A DNA stretch of 27,460 nt, from the NCBI GenBank assembly GCA_964369635.1, contig CAYJGN010000025.1, forward strand, positions 1 to 27,460, given 5' to 3'. Below the pieces are notes generated by a model, which was not told where the DNA came from, did not search any database, and saw only the letters and a list, made by a program, of their open reading frames with translations. Positions 7,196-14,591 of the stretch are shown here, piece by piece (position 1 is the stretch's first letter; the number at the start of each line of letters is the position of its first letter). A program made the position numbers and the translations under genes. The stretch comes from CAYJGN01 sp964369635 (GTDB lineage Bacteria; Bacillota; Clostridia; Oscillospirales; Ruminococcaceae).

Positions 7196-7426
7196 ACCAT
7201 AAGGCGGTTGCTCATAAGGGTAGATTATATCGAAGTTTATCTGCAATTTATCCTGTTATATTGTATGGTCACGGTGAGCGAATGAGCTCCGCCTGTGGCG
7301 GATAAAGCGAATAGAGCGAAGCACCGCAATAAGGAGCAATTAGAGTACTGCGCTAATTGCGACTATATTGCAAGAGGGGTGACCGCAAAGTTTGCATGAA
7401 TTTAGCGGACATGGCAAGCCATGTCC
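7196..7426. repeat. Gene-free stretch with several stem-loops, possible dispersed intergenic element or structured RNA
   Basis: No coding frame is convincing between 7142 and 7579. The stretch holds TCCGCC/GGCGGA (7288-7302), an 8-bp stem GCAATTAG/CTAATTGC (7336-7343 with 7353-7360), a perfect 9-bp near-loopless palindrome (7407-7426), and short terminal inverted copies GGTCAC (7267-7272) / GTGACC (7379-7384). The pieces ACCATAAGG (7196-7204) and TGCAATTTATC (7242-7252) recur in the other large gene-free stretch near 22171-22211. It may be a miniature mobile element or a repeat family typical of the host genome. Function is not known. Confidence 0.4.
7407..7426. repeat. Perfect 20-base palindromic element
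   Basis: GGACATGGC (7407-7415) and GCCATGTCC (7418-7426) are perfect inverted arms around AA. There is no T tract directly after, so it is not a normal terminator. It may be a dispersed palindromic repeat or part of the structured element around it. Confidence 0.6.
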
Positions 7427-7468
7427 CTACATAATACCTTTTAAATTTATGAAGTTTAGCGATAATAA

Positions 7469-7491
7469 AAATCCGCCATTTTGGCGGATTT
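7469..7491. terminator. Bidirectional terminator between convergent operons
   Basis: A 10-bp stem AAATCCGCCA/TGGCGGATTT (7469-7478 with 7482-7491) has a 3-base loop. On the minus strand it is followed by TTATTATC and on the plus strand by ATATTATG, so the flanking T tracts are modest on either side. It can serve the hydrolase operon (plus) and the cyclo-ligase gene (minus). Confidence 0.6.
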
Positions 7492-7541
7492 ATATTATGC
7501 TATATCTAAAATTAAAAATTTGCTAATACCCTTATCAGTAT

Positions 7542-7563
7542 CCGCCTTACGGGCGGCTTTTTT
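7542..7563 (+). terminator. Rho-independent terminator
   Basis: CCGCC/GGCGG (7542-7546 with 7552-7556) with a 5-base loop is followed by CTTTTTT on the plus strand. It is a second, downstream stop for plus-strand transcription before the convergent gene ending at 7580. Confidence 0.6.
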
Positions 7564-7579
7564 ATTTGCAATATTAAAC

Positions 7580-8320
7580 TTATTTGCAAGCAATCTCTGC
7601 CCAAAGCTCTTGTAATGGGGGTATATCACCGAGCATCTCAGGCTGAAGCATACTCCAGATAACTCCGCCGGTCGGGCGAGTATACTCATTTCTTGTTTTT
7701 ATTATCTCTGTTGTAGTGACGATATAATCAATTGCGGTATCGTGCGGTAAAACTTCAACTGGTAGGTCGAATACCTGACAGTCATGTCCGACAGCCCATA
7801 TTGATGTTGTATCATCAACAAGTCCTTTTGTATAAAACATAGCCCACTCAAGGTCGAAATAGCCATGACCTTTACCAAAACGAATTCCTGATGGGGTTAT
7901 GGCGGATGCGCCTGTTATCATCATATCAACATGAGAAAACTCTTCTTTTAGTTTTTTTAGTGTATAGTGCTTCCAATATCTTTGAACACCATCGAGTAAT
8001 GAGGCAACCTCTTCTTTGCCCTCTGGAACATCGCCTGGTTTTATAACGAAAAATCCGCGTTTTATACCGTAGTTTGTCATTATTAGTATTTTTTTATCAG
8101 CGATAACCCTCTCGCGTAGGTATTCTAAATTGTTATCAGGTGTTATAAATAGCACCTTGCTGTTCTTATATAAGTCGGTATTGACAATCAAATCAACATG
8201 TCGCTGGCTATCTTCATAATCGGTTATGAAATCCGAAAAGTCCCAGCTAAATCTCGAGTCTGGCTTTGCGACAGGTCTTAGTTTTTCCCAAATAATAATT
8301 CTTGCTCTTTCTGCGTCCAT
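7580..8320 (-). CDS. 5-formyltetrahydrofolate cyclo-ligase family protein
   Basis: A 246-residue protein. The C-terminal half carries the family's nucleotide/phosphate motif as RFGKGHGYFDLEW, followed by AVGHDCQVFDLPVEVLPHDTAIDYIVT, the pattern of 5-formyl-THF cyclo-ligase (ATP-dependent conversion of 5-formyl-THF to 5,10-methenyl-THF). It is longer than classical bacterial enzymes (about 180-200 residues), and KGHGYFDLE rather than KGxGYYD is closer to the MTHFSD-like branch, whose activity is less certain. ATG 8320 is used because GGAG sits 7 bases upstream; a TTG at 8332 would include that site in the coding region. The gene lies 53 bases after a P-loop ATPase gene with no terminator seen between, so they are probably co-transcribed. 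Confidence 0.78.
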   Translation of the reverse strand: MDAERARIIIWEKLRPVAKPDSRFSWDFSDFITDYEDSQRHVDLIVNTDLYKNSKVLFITPDNNLEYLRERVIADKKILIMTNYGIKRGFFVIKPGDVPEGKEEVASLLDGVQRYWKHYTLKKLKEEFSHVDMMITGASAITPSGIRFGKGHGYFDLEWAMFYTKGLVDDTTSIWAVGHDCQVFDLPVEVLPHDTAIDYIVTTTEIIKTRNEYTRPTGGVIWSMLQPEMLGDIPPLQELWAEIACK

Positions 8321-8373
8321 AATAATCTCCAATCAAATATTTATAAGACTATTTTACCGCAAAACTTTAATTT

Positions 8374-9426
8374 TTACAACTGATTAAATGTATCTTCGAA
8401 TTTTGATAGCAGTTTATCAATTTTTGAGTAGTCAACAGCTTCTATATAAAATTCTTCAAGGAGGTCGTGAATCTGCTTTGCTTCATATATGGTTTTTGCA
8501 GTTTCTGCTATCAGAGTTTTTATCGTGTTTTTGCTAAAGTTTAGTTTTTGTTTGTTGCTTTTTAGCACTTCGTTATTGTAAAAACGCAGTGAATTAATGT
8601 TTTTATATACTTCGCCAGTGAATCTATGAAATCTATTTGAAGTTACAAATGCTATAGAAAGCTCTGGTATTATGATATGTTCGATTTTTGAAAAAGGAGC
8701 TAATGAACAGTAGCATGTATAGATAGTGTGTCCGCGCAGGAGTGCCGCTTTGCGAATTTCTAAAAGGGCTGTTTTTGCACAGTAGCCGTATTCATCCTCT
8801 ATTCGGATAATTTTATCTGCCATATTTCGGAGGGTATCATCAAAGAAAGATACTCCAGAAGCCGTTACAGCAGAGAGAAGTCTTATTTTCTCCGCTCCAT
8901 CACAATCTTTTTTTGGAATATTATCATTTATTAGCTTTTTTACTGCTCTGTTTTGCTTTTCATCATCATATAGAATAGATGCAATCCGCAGAGACTGGTT
9001 TGTTAGCGTTCCTACTGCAGTTAGATATTTTGTAGCCCTCAGATGAAGCTCTTTGTTTTTATCGGTGAGTGTTTTTATAGCTTCTTTATTATGGATAAGT
9101 TTATTATGGTCAAAAGCAATAGTGAAATTAACAATTTCATCTCTTGAACCAGGGTAAATAGGCTCTAAGACATGCGGAGCTGTTGCATCACAGATAAAGG
9201 CATTTTTATCTTGAAATATCAGCCCGTCGAGCGAATTTAAATCACTACTACAATATATCTCTTCAGCAGGATATAGGGTGCTTAAATTTTTCATAAAAGT
9301 GCTTTTTCCTGTTCCTGGACCTCCTTTTATAAGGTAATTTCTTTCTTTTTTATTTAATACGTTATCAAAATATGAAGTGAAGCCATAAGGCGAATTTGCA
9401 CCGAGAAAGAATTTTAGTTTATTCAT
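8374..9426 (-). CDS. P-loop ATPase of the sporulating-Firmicutes PRK06851-like group
   Basis: A 350-residue soluble protein with a clear Walker A motif GGPGTGKST at residues 35-43, next to KERNYLIK. The C-terminal part contains GHTIYTCYCSLAPFSKIEHIIIPEL and AFVTSNRFHRF, segments I associate with a conserved uncharacterised ATPase family of spore-forming Firmicutes. Only one P-loop is apparent. ATG 9426 is preceded by AGGAG (about 9435-9439); the upstream ATG at 9444 lacks a site. A terminator separates it from the ECF S component gene upstream, so it probably has its own weak promoter in 9427-9486. The molecular role is unknown. Confidence 0.7.
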   Translation of the reverse strand: MNKLKFFLGANSPYGFTSYFDNVLNKKERNYLIKGGPGTGKSTFMKNLSTLYPAEEIYCSSDLNSLDGLIFQDKNAFICDATAPHVLEPIYPGSRDEIVNFTIAFDHNKLIHNKEAIKTLTDKNKELHLRATKYLTAVGTLTNQSLRIASILYDDEKQNRAVKKLINDNIPKKDCDGAEKIRLLSAVTASGVSFFDDTLRNMADKIIRIEDEYGYCAKTALLEIRKAALLRGHTIYTCYCSLAPFSKIEHIIIPELSIAFVTSNRFHRFTGEVYKNINSLRFYNNEVLKSNKQKLNFSKNTIKTLIAETAKTIYEAKQIHDLLEEFYIEAVDYSKIDKLLSKFEDTFNQL

Positions 9427-9486
9427 ATCGCTATCTCCTAACATTTACTTTTATTCATATTATTTAATTTTCTTGATTTTTGACAC

Positions 9487-9515
9487 AAAAAAACCGCCAA
9501 ACAAAAGCTTGGCGG
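9487..9515 (-). terminator. Rho-independent terminator of the ECF S component gene
   Basis: On the minus strand the stem GCCGCCAAGC...GTTTGGCGG (about 9494-9515) is followed by seven T's (9493-9487). It lies just after the stop codon of the gene at 9537-10088. Confidence 0.88.
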
Positions 9516-9536
9516 CAAATATTGAGTTATTATTTT

Positions 9537-10088
9537 TTAGTGGAGCTTTTGCAATGCTCCGCTCTTTTTGAGCGCTGTGTAGAATAGGGGATATAGTATC
9601 ATTGAAACAATGACTGCCAATACTGCATTTATAGAAGATGCAATACCCTTCTCGATAATATTAACGATTGCAGTTCCCATCTCAGCGTCATATAAGAACA
9701 GGTCGAATACGAGACTTTTAGATAAATATAGAATAATATAAGTAAAACTTCCTGCAATAGCTGCAATAACATTAAAAACCTTATTTTGAGCCTCTCTGTT
9801 GCCACTATAAGCTATAATTCCAACGACAAAAGCAAGCATAAATTTAAAGGCAAGAGTTATTGGTGCTTCAGCTGCATAGGCGGGAAAGGTTAAATCAAAG
9901 ATAAAAGCGCCAAATCCAGCGGCAAGGCCTCCTCTTACGGGGCCAAGTAGAAGTCCAGCAAGAACGCAAAATATATTTCCAAAATGAATTCTGCTGCTTG
10001 CTACAGGGATTGATATATAGTTTGTAATAAAGCAGATTGCAACAAACAAGCCAATTACAACTAAATTATAAGTTTTTTTACTGTTCAT
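9537..10088 (-). CDS. ECF transporter S component (substrate unknown)
   Basis: A 183-residue membrane protein with about six predicted helices. After the first helix comes SSRIHFGNIFCVLAGLLLGP, then VRGGLAAGFGAFIFDLTFP and ITLAFKFMLAFVVGIIAY, the arrangement of vitamin-binding S subunits of energy-coupling factor transporters. The energising T subunit and ATPases are not in the window, so it presumably shares a genome-wide ECF module. The start ATG 10088 follows GAGGTGAT. A strong promoter sits 18 bases upstream and leaves a leader of only about 10 nt, so no riboswitch controls it. The nearby folate-type enzyme could suggest a folate link, but the sequence does not settle the substrate. Confidence 0.85.
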   Translation of the reverse strand: MNSKKTYNLVVIGLFVAICFITNYISIPVASSRIHFGNIFCVLAGLLLGPVRGGLAAGFGAFIFDLTFPAYAAEAPITLAFKFMLAFVVGIIAYSGNREAQNKVFNVIAAIAGSFTYIILYLSKSLVFDLFLYDAEMGTAIVNIIEKGIASSINAVLAVIVSMILYPLFYTALKKSGALQKLH

Positions 10089-10105
10089 ATTATCACCTCA
10101 TCTGA

Positions 10106-10134
10106 ATTATATCTGCTTCGAGCACTTTTTACAA
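10106..10134 (-). promoter_or_regulatory. Sigma-A promoter of the ECF S component gene
   Basis: On the minus strand -35 TTGTAA (10129-10134), a 17-base spacer and a perfect -10 TATAAT (10106-10111). Transcription should begin near 10099, about 10 nt before the start codon. Confidence 0.8.
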
Positions 10135-10161
10135 TTTTGCTTTTATTCAAAATTTTGCTCG
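10119..10161 (-). promoter_or_regulatory. Inverted repeat flanking the -35 region
   Basis: TGCTCG and CGAGCA (10119-10124 and 10156-10161) are inverted copies on both sides of the -35 hexamer. A repressor bound here would block the promoter. The arms are only 6 bp, so chance is possible. Confidence 0.25.
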
Positions 10162-10304
10162 TAAATTATAAGGTTTTCACAAAAAAACTAAAATCGCTAT
10201 TTCCTTTACAGGTAAAATGTTACTAAAAATTGCTGTGGTACTTAAATTATGAAGTTCGAAACGGTTATAGTAAATAAAATTTATCATCTAATGATAGAGA
10301 AAAA

Positions 10305-10314
10305 NNNNNNNNNN
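10305..10314. other. Assembly gap
   Basis: Ten N's in the divergent intergenic region between the ECF S component and the antiporter operon. The true distance, and any element inside it, is unknown. Confidence 0.95.
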
Positions 10315-10406
10315 ATATTTTGTAACAAAAAAATATTATTAAAATCAATTCTGAATATTTTATGAATAAAAAGTGTCGATTTTTTAAATAAATGACAGAG
10401 AAACAC

Positions 10407-10435
10407 TTGTAAAAATCATGCGAGAGTAGTAACAT
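10407..10435 (+). promoter_or_regulatory. Possible promoter of the antiporter operon
   Basis: TTGTAA (10407-10412), a 17-base spacer and TAACAT (10430-10435) precede the first antiporter gene by about 40 bases. The -10 has two mismatches to consensus. Confidence 0.4.
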
Positions 10436-10474
10436 AAGAAGTAGAATAAATGAAAAATGATAGAGGCTGAATTT

Positions 10475-10930
10475 ATGGTAGTTTTGCTGTTTTTATTATG
10501 GATAACGTTAAATGGAAAAATAAATCTTGAAATTGCTATTATAGGTATAATTATTAGTGTTGCAATTAAGCTCTTTTCAAGGAGTTTTTTAGAGGAGGAT
10601 AGCAGTAGAGTTTCAATAAAAAATCTTTTCAAAGGGGTTATTTACCTCGGTGTTTTGCTTGTTGAGATTGTTAAATCGAGTATTCAAGTTGTTAAATTCA
10701 CCATTGCGAAAGATATTGAAATTCAGCCGCAGATAAAGTTTTTTAAAGTTCCCCTAAAAAGCGATTTTGCAAAGATGATGCTTGCAAACTCTATAACGCT
10801 TACACCTGGAACTATAACAGTTAATATAGAAGATGACATTTTTTGTGTTCACGGTATAGATTATACGATGCTCGAGGGAATTGAGAATAGCATTTTTATA
10901 AGGCTACTTGTCGATATGGAGGAGAAATAA
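10475..10930 (+). CDS. mrpE: Mrp/Mnh-type antiporter subunit E
   Basis: A 151-residue membrane protein of the MnhE/MbhA family. The hallmark ANSITLTPGTITV lies in the C-terminal half after two N-terminal membrane segments; the C-terminus (HGIDYTMLEG...) is cytosolic in the family. ATG 10475 is preferred over ATG 10457 because AGAGG (10462-10466) is correctly placed for it and the earlier ATG has no ribosome binding site. It is the first gene of a ten-gene run with no gap above 14 bases. MrpE is needed for assembly and full activity of the complex in characterised systems. Confidence 0.92.
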   Translation: MVVLLFLLWITLNGKINLEIAIIGIIISVAIKLFSRSFLEEDSSRVSIKNLFKGVIYLGVLLVEIVKSSIQVVKFTIAKDIEIQPQIKFFKVPLKSDFAKMMLANSITLTPGTITVNIEDDIFCVHGIDYTMLEGIENSIFIRLLVDMEEK

Positions 10931-11250
10931 TGGTTGAAAATCTTTATAATTTTCTGTTTATCGGCTCGATGATTTTCTTAGCGCTCCTCATGTTTGGTTA
11001 CCTTTTCCGCTCGGTTGTAGGACCATCTTTTTTCGATAGAATTTTGGCGGTAAACAGCATTAGCACGATTGTTATTCTCATAATAGCAATTATAGCGGTT
11101 CTTGATGGTAATCATTATGTGGTGGACGTTATATTAATTTACGCAATGCTATCTTTTGTAACTGTTATGATTGTCTGTAAATCATATCTTCGAAGTCATA
11201 AAAAAGATAAGTCCCATGATTTTGATAACTTAAAGCGGAAGGATAAATGA
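10930..11250 (+). CDS. mrpF: Mrp/Mnh-type antiporter subunit F
   Basis: A 106-residue protein with three membrane helices and the MnhF/MbhB signature RSVVGPSFFDRILAVNSIST. The basic tail (RSHKKDKSHDFDNLKRKDK) is probably cytosolic. The start codon overlaps the mrpE stop by one base (TAATG), indicating translational coupling. Confidence 0.93.
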   Translation: MVENLYNFLFIGSMIFLALLMFGYLFRSVVGPSFFDRILAVNSISTIVILIIAIIAVLDGNHYVVDVILIYAMLSFVTVMIVCKSYLRSHKKDKSHDFDNLKRKDK

Positions 11251-11251
11251 T

Positions 11252-11581
11252 ATGGAGATTTTTAAATTTATTGTAACTGCAATATTAATGCTTACAGGAA
11301 TTTTTATGATTTGTGTTGCTCTTATCGGAAACTTTCGATATAGCTTTATCCTAAATAGAATGCAGGTAGGAGCCCTTACCGATACGATAGGGGCGGTGCT
11401 CATAATTGCTGGAATTATTGTTTCGAGTGGAATTAATATTTTAACGATAAAACTTATGCTTGTTATTTTATTTTTATGGTTTGCAAACCCGGTTGCATCT
11501 CATTTTCTTGCTAAAACAGAGATAATTGCAAATGATGAGATAACAACAGAAGTCGAGGTAGTTTATCATGATGATATTTGA
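11252..11581 (+). CDS. mrpG: Mrp/Mnh-type antiporter subunit G
   Basis: A 109-residue MnhG/MbhC-family protein with three helices. The family's RxHA segment reads NRMQVGALTDTIGAVLI, with Gln where His is usual. The later LTIKLMLVILFLWFANPVASHFLAK is typical. A good ribosome binding site (GGAAGGA) precedes ATG 11252. The gene overlaps the next by 14 bases. Confidence 0.92.
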   Translation: MEIFKFIVTAILMLTGIFMICVALIGNFRYSFILNRMQVGALTDTIGAVLIIAGIIVSSGINILTIKLMLVILFLWFANPVASHFLAKTEIIANDEITTEVEVVYHDDI

Positions 11582-11834
11582 GACTGTTCTACTAACATTT
11601 CTGCTCGTCTGCGCTATAGCAGTTTCGCTTACTAAAAATCTGCTTGCAAGCGTTGTTATTTTCATGTCGTACAGCCTTATAGTCAGCATACTTTGGTTTA
11701 TGCTTGGGGCACCTGACCTCGCTATTACCGAAGCGGCAGTTGGCGCTGGAATAACAAGTACGCTATTTTTCGTAACCCTCCAGAAGATACGTCAGCTAAA
11801 AGACTCTGAGGAGGAAAAAGAAGATGAGAAATAA
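11568..11834 (+). CDS. MbhD-like (DUF4040) antiporter subunit
   Basis: An 88-residue protein with the DUF4040 signature LGAPDLAITEAAVGAGITSTLF, corresponding to MbhD of membrane-bound hydrogenase and to a C-terminal part of large MrpA proteins. Two to three helices and an acidic, Lys/Glu-rich tail. GAGGTA (11554-11559) is the ribosome binding site. Its presence as a separate gene places the cluster in the Mbh-type arrangement, where MrpA's C-terminal domains are encoded apart from its antiporter domain. Confidence 0.9.
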   Translation: MMIFETVLLTFLLVCAIAVSLTKNLLASVVIFMSYSLIVSILWFMLGAPDLAITEAAVGAGITSTLFFVTLQKIRQLKDSEEEKEDEK

Positions 11835-12723
11835 ACTGCTTGCATATTTGAAATCCTTTGCCTACGGAGAATTTACGCTAACTACTAAAAATCCTCCGCA
11901 AAAAGAGCGCAGAGAGGGAGAGCATCGAGAGAAAACTGTCAGAGAGAGATATCTTGCATGGCACGATAGCAAGGCAAATGAGCTTTTTAAAGGTATTTAT
12001 ACGGCGGCAAGCTTTGTTATATGTTTTGTTGTTATTGTTGTTTTGCTTATAACAGTTTCGTTTTTGCCAGAGTTTGGAAACCCCGATAACCCAACAAACA
12101 ATGAGGTTAGCGCACGTTATATAGAAGAAGGACTTGAGGAAACAGGCGCTACAAATATAGTTGCAGGTATGATTTTAGATTATAGAGCCTTCGATACCTT
12201 TGGCGAGAGCGCTGTTTTGTTATCGGCTTTGATAATTGTTATGCTGCTTTTAAAAGAGCGCGGGAAAAACGAGATAAGCGAGGCTGAAAATGAGTATCGA
12301 AGTTTGCCTCGAGATATGATAGTTAAAAGCGTTGCACGGCTTTTAATCCCGTTTCTTTTGATGTTTGGAATTTATGTTGTCTTAAATGGACACCTATCGC
12401 CTGGCGGAGGATTTTCAGGTGGCGCTATTATGGGAGCGGGCCTTATTCTATATTCATCTGCCTATGGATATCCAACGGTCAAAAGAGTTGTTACAGAGAA
12501 GGTAGTGAAAACTATAACTGTATCGGCATTTTGTTTTTATGCCATTGCAAAGGGGTATTCTTTTTTCACAGGCGCTAATCATATCCCAACGGGTATCCCG
12601 CTTGGACAACCAGGTGCAATACTCTCGGCAGGCCTTATTCTGCCGCTTAATATCTGCGTTGGTATGATAGTTGCTTGCACTGTTTATAGCATCTATTCGC
12701 TATTTTCAAAGGGGGAGATTTAA
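11824..12723 (+). CDS. mrpB: MbhE-MrpB fusion antiporter subunit
   Basis: A 299-residue protein. Residues about 1-55 are highly charged and have no membrane segment; then comes an MbhE-like part with EETGATNIVAGMILDYRAFDTFGE, and the last 130 residues are MnhB-like, with YVVLNGHLSPGGGFSGGAIMGAGL and IPTGIPLGQPGAILSAG. In Mbh operons MbhE and MbhF are separate proteins, so this is a fusion of the two. The charged N-terminal extension is unusual and may be a cytosolic peripheral region. It overlaps the MbhD-like gene by 11 bases with GGAGG in the end of that gene. Confidence 0.88.
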   Translation: MRNKLLAYLKSFAYGEFTLTTKNPPQKERREGEHREKTVRERYLAWHDSKANELFKGIYTAASFVICFVVIVVLLITVSFLPEFGNPDNPTNNEVSARYIEEGLEETGATNIVAGMILDYRAFDTFGESAVLLSALIIVMLLLKERGKNEISEAENEYRSLPRDMIVKSVARLLIPFLLMFGIYVVLNGHLSPGGGFSGGAIMGAGLILYSSAYGYPTVKRVVTEKVVKTITVSAFCFYAIAKGYSFFTGANHIPTGIPLGQPGAILSAGLILPLNICVGMIVACTVYSIYSLFSKGEI

Positions 12724-13100
12724 TGGGACCGAATCTACTTAATAACTATTATGAAACCGTTGCAATGATTCTTTTTGGAATTGGATTTACTAATCTCTTC
12801 TTGCAAAAAAATCTAATTAAAAAGGTTATTGGACTAAATATTATGGATGGTGCCGTATATCTATTTTTAGCGGCAAAAGGTTATGTAGAAGGACGGCTTG
12901 CCCCTATTTTAGTTGAGGGAGTTGAAGGAGTTGAAAACTATGTAAACCCTATACCATCAGGCCTTGTGCTAACAGGTATTGTTGTTTCAGTTTCGGTAAC
13001 AGCGGTATCTCTATCGCTAATCTATAAACTCTATAAGCATTACAAGACAATTGACCTCGATGAGATACTTGTTATGGCGAGCAAGGAGGTGACGGGGTAG
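12723..13100 (+). CDS. mrpC: Mrp/Mnh-type antiporter subunit C (NuoK-like)
   Basis: A 125-residue NuoK/MnhC-type protein with three helices. LFGIGFTNLFLQKNLIKKVIGLNIMDGAVYLF and the signature LTGIVVSVSVTAVSLSLIYKLY are clear. GGGGGAG precedes ATG 12723, which overlaps the stop of the previous gene by one base. In the complex it sits between the small subunits and the antiporter-like subunits. Confidence 0.92.
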   Translation: MGPNLLNNYYETVAMILFGIGFTNLFLQKNLIKKVIGLNIMDGAVYLFLAAKGYVEGRLAPILVEGVEGVENYVNPIPSGLVLTGIVVSVSVTAVSLSLIYKLYKHYKTIDLDEILVMASKEVTG

Positions 13101-14581
13101 TGCCTTTCGTTGCGAATTTTCCGCTCTTTGCCCTTATTATTTCTATTTTAGGTGGTGTTTTTTGCATAATTGCAACTACAAACGGAGCATATAGGATAAA
13201 TTTATTTGTTATATCGGCAAATGTTATTTTAAATGGAGCTCTGCTTTTGTATTTTATTGAAAACCCAGGATATATAACATATAGTATGGGGCATTTCCCA
13301 GCGCCTTGGGGAAATGAAATCAGATTTTCACCTGTTGAGGTTTTTTTGGCAACTCTGCTTGCAGTTGTTATGCTGCTTATTGTTATTACTGAAAAAGAGC
13401 AGATATACACAACTGTTAAAAAGAGGAGAAAAAATCTCTTTTATGCGATGCTAAACCTAACTCAAGCTTCGATGCTCGCACTAATTTACACAAACGACCT
13501 ATTTACGGCTTTTGTTTTCGTTGAGATAAATACCCTTTGCGCCTGTGGCCTTGTTATGGCAAAAGAAAACGGAAAGACTATTGCGGCAAGCATCAAATAT
13601 CTTATTATGAGCCTCTTGGGTTCTGGTCTTTTCCTCATATCTATTATTCTTTTATATGACTTATCAGGTCATCTTCTTATGCCTAATGTTGCACAGCAAC
13701 TTCAAATAACTATGCAAAATGAAATCTACCTCCTTCCGGTAACGATAATTGTCGGTCTTTTGGCGGTTGGTATTGCTATAAAAAGCGGTCTATTTCCATT
13801 CCACTCATGGCAACCTCATGCATATAACAGCGCTATGAATATTAGCAATGCGATATCCTCATCTATCATAGTTAAAGGATATATTATTTTGCTGATTAAG
13901 ATATTCTTTAGAGTTTTAGGTCTTGATATAATCTCGCAACTTCGAGTTTCAAATATTCTCTTTCTGTTTGGATTTTTATCAATGATTTTAGGCTCTGTTT
14001 TTGCGGCGCGTGAACATACGATAAAACGAATGCTTGCATTCTCATCTGTTTCATATGTCGGGTATATATTCCTCGGCATGGGTATGGGGACGACAGCTGG
14101 CTTTTTGGCGGCGATTTTCCTCATTATCGGCCACTCATTAACTAAAAGTATGCTTTTTATCGCAACAGAGGGACTTATGGTTGCCTCTGACAATTCAAAA
14201 TACTTTACAGACCTTCGTGGCGCGGCATACAGAAATCCACCAGCCGCTGCGGGCTTTATTATTGGAGCGCTCTCGATGATTGGCTTCCCGCTTTTTTCAG
14301 GATTTGTTGGCAAATATCTTTTAGGTCTTGCAGGGATGAGCAGTCTAAATAAAATGTGGTTTGTTCTTGCGGCGATAGCTATTACAACAGTTTTGAACGG
14401 TGTCTATTATGTGAGAGCTATTATCTCAATTTTTACAAAAGATGATGAGAGATGCGAGAAATATAAAAATTCTAAGAGATTTATTGTTGGGCTAATTGTT
14501 TTTATAATCCTTAATTTGGCTGTTGGGTTGTTTTATGAGCCTGTTGTAGAGCTTCTTGAAACAGGCCTTGAATTTCTATAA
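13100..14581 (+). CDS. mrpD: MrpD/NuoN-type antiporter subunit 1
   Basis: A 493-residue, roughly 14-helix protein of the proton-conducting NuoL/M/N family. The key charged residues are present: Glu142 in FVFVEINTL (TM5), Lys228 in IKSGLFPFHSW (TM7), a Lys in SSIIVKGYI (TM8) and Lys in FVGKYLL (TM12). The segment after HSW (QPHAYNSAMNISNAISSS) departs from the usual LPxAHxxAPxPVSA pattern, so it is divergent. The start is GTG 13100, overlapping the mrpC stop, with AAGGAGGTGA (13083-13092) at ideal distance. Confidence 0.88.
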   Translation: MPFVANFPLFALIISILGGVFCIIATTNGAYRINLFVISANVILNGALLLYFIENPGYITYSMGHFPAPWGNEIRFSPVEVFLATLLAVVMLLIVITEKEQIYTTVKKRRKNLFYAMLNLTQASMLALIYTNDLFTAFVFVEINTLCACGLVMAKENGKTIAASIKYLIMSLLGSGLFLISIILLYDLSGHLLMPNVAQQLQITMQNEIYLLPVTIIVGLLAVGIAIKSGLFPFHSWQPHAYNSAMNISNAISSSIIVKGYIILLIKIFFRVLGLDIISQLRVSNILFLFGFLSMILGSVFAAREHTIKRMLAFSSVSYVGYIFLGMGMGTTAGFLAAIFLIIGHSLTKSMLFIATEGLMVASDNSKYFTDLRGAAYRNPPAAAGFIIGALSMIGFPLFSGFVGKYLLGLAGMSSLNKMWFVLAAIAITTVLNGVYYVRAIISIFTKDDERCEKYKNSKRFIVGLIVFIILNLAVGLFYEPVVELLETGLEFL

Positions 14582-14591
14582 GGGGGAGAAT

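Noticed and set aside
10089..10304. Possible riboswitch before the ECF S component
   Set aside because: The perfect TATAAT at 10106-10111 leaves only about 10 nt of leader before the start codon, too short for an aptamer.
13816..14313. Long minus-strand open frame inside mrpD
   Set aside because: It is a shadow of a conserved membrane protein. Its composition reflects the complement of hydrophobic codons, and it has no ribosome binding site.
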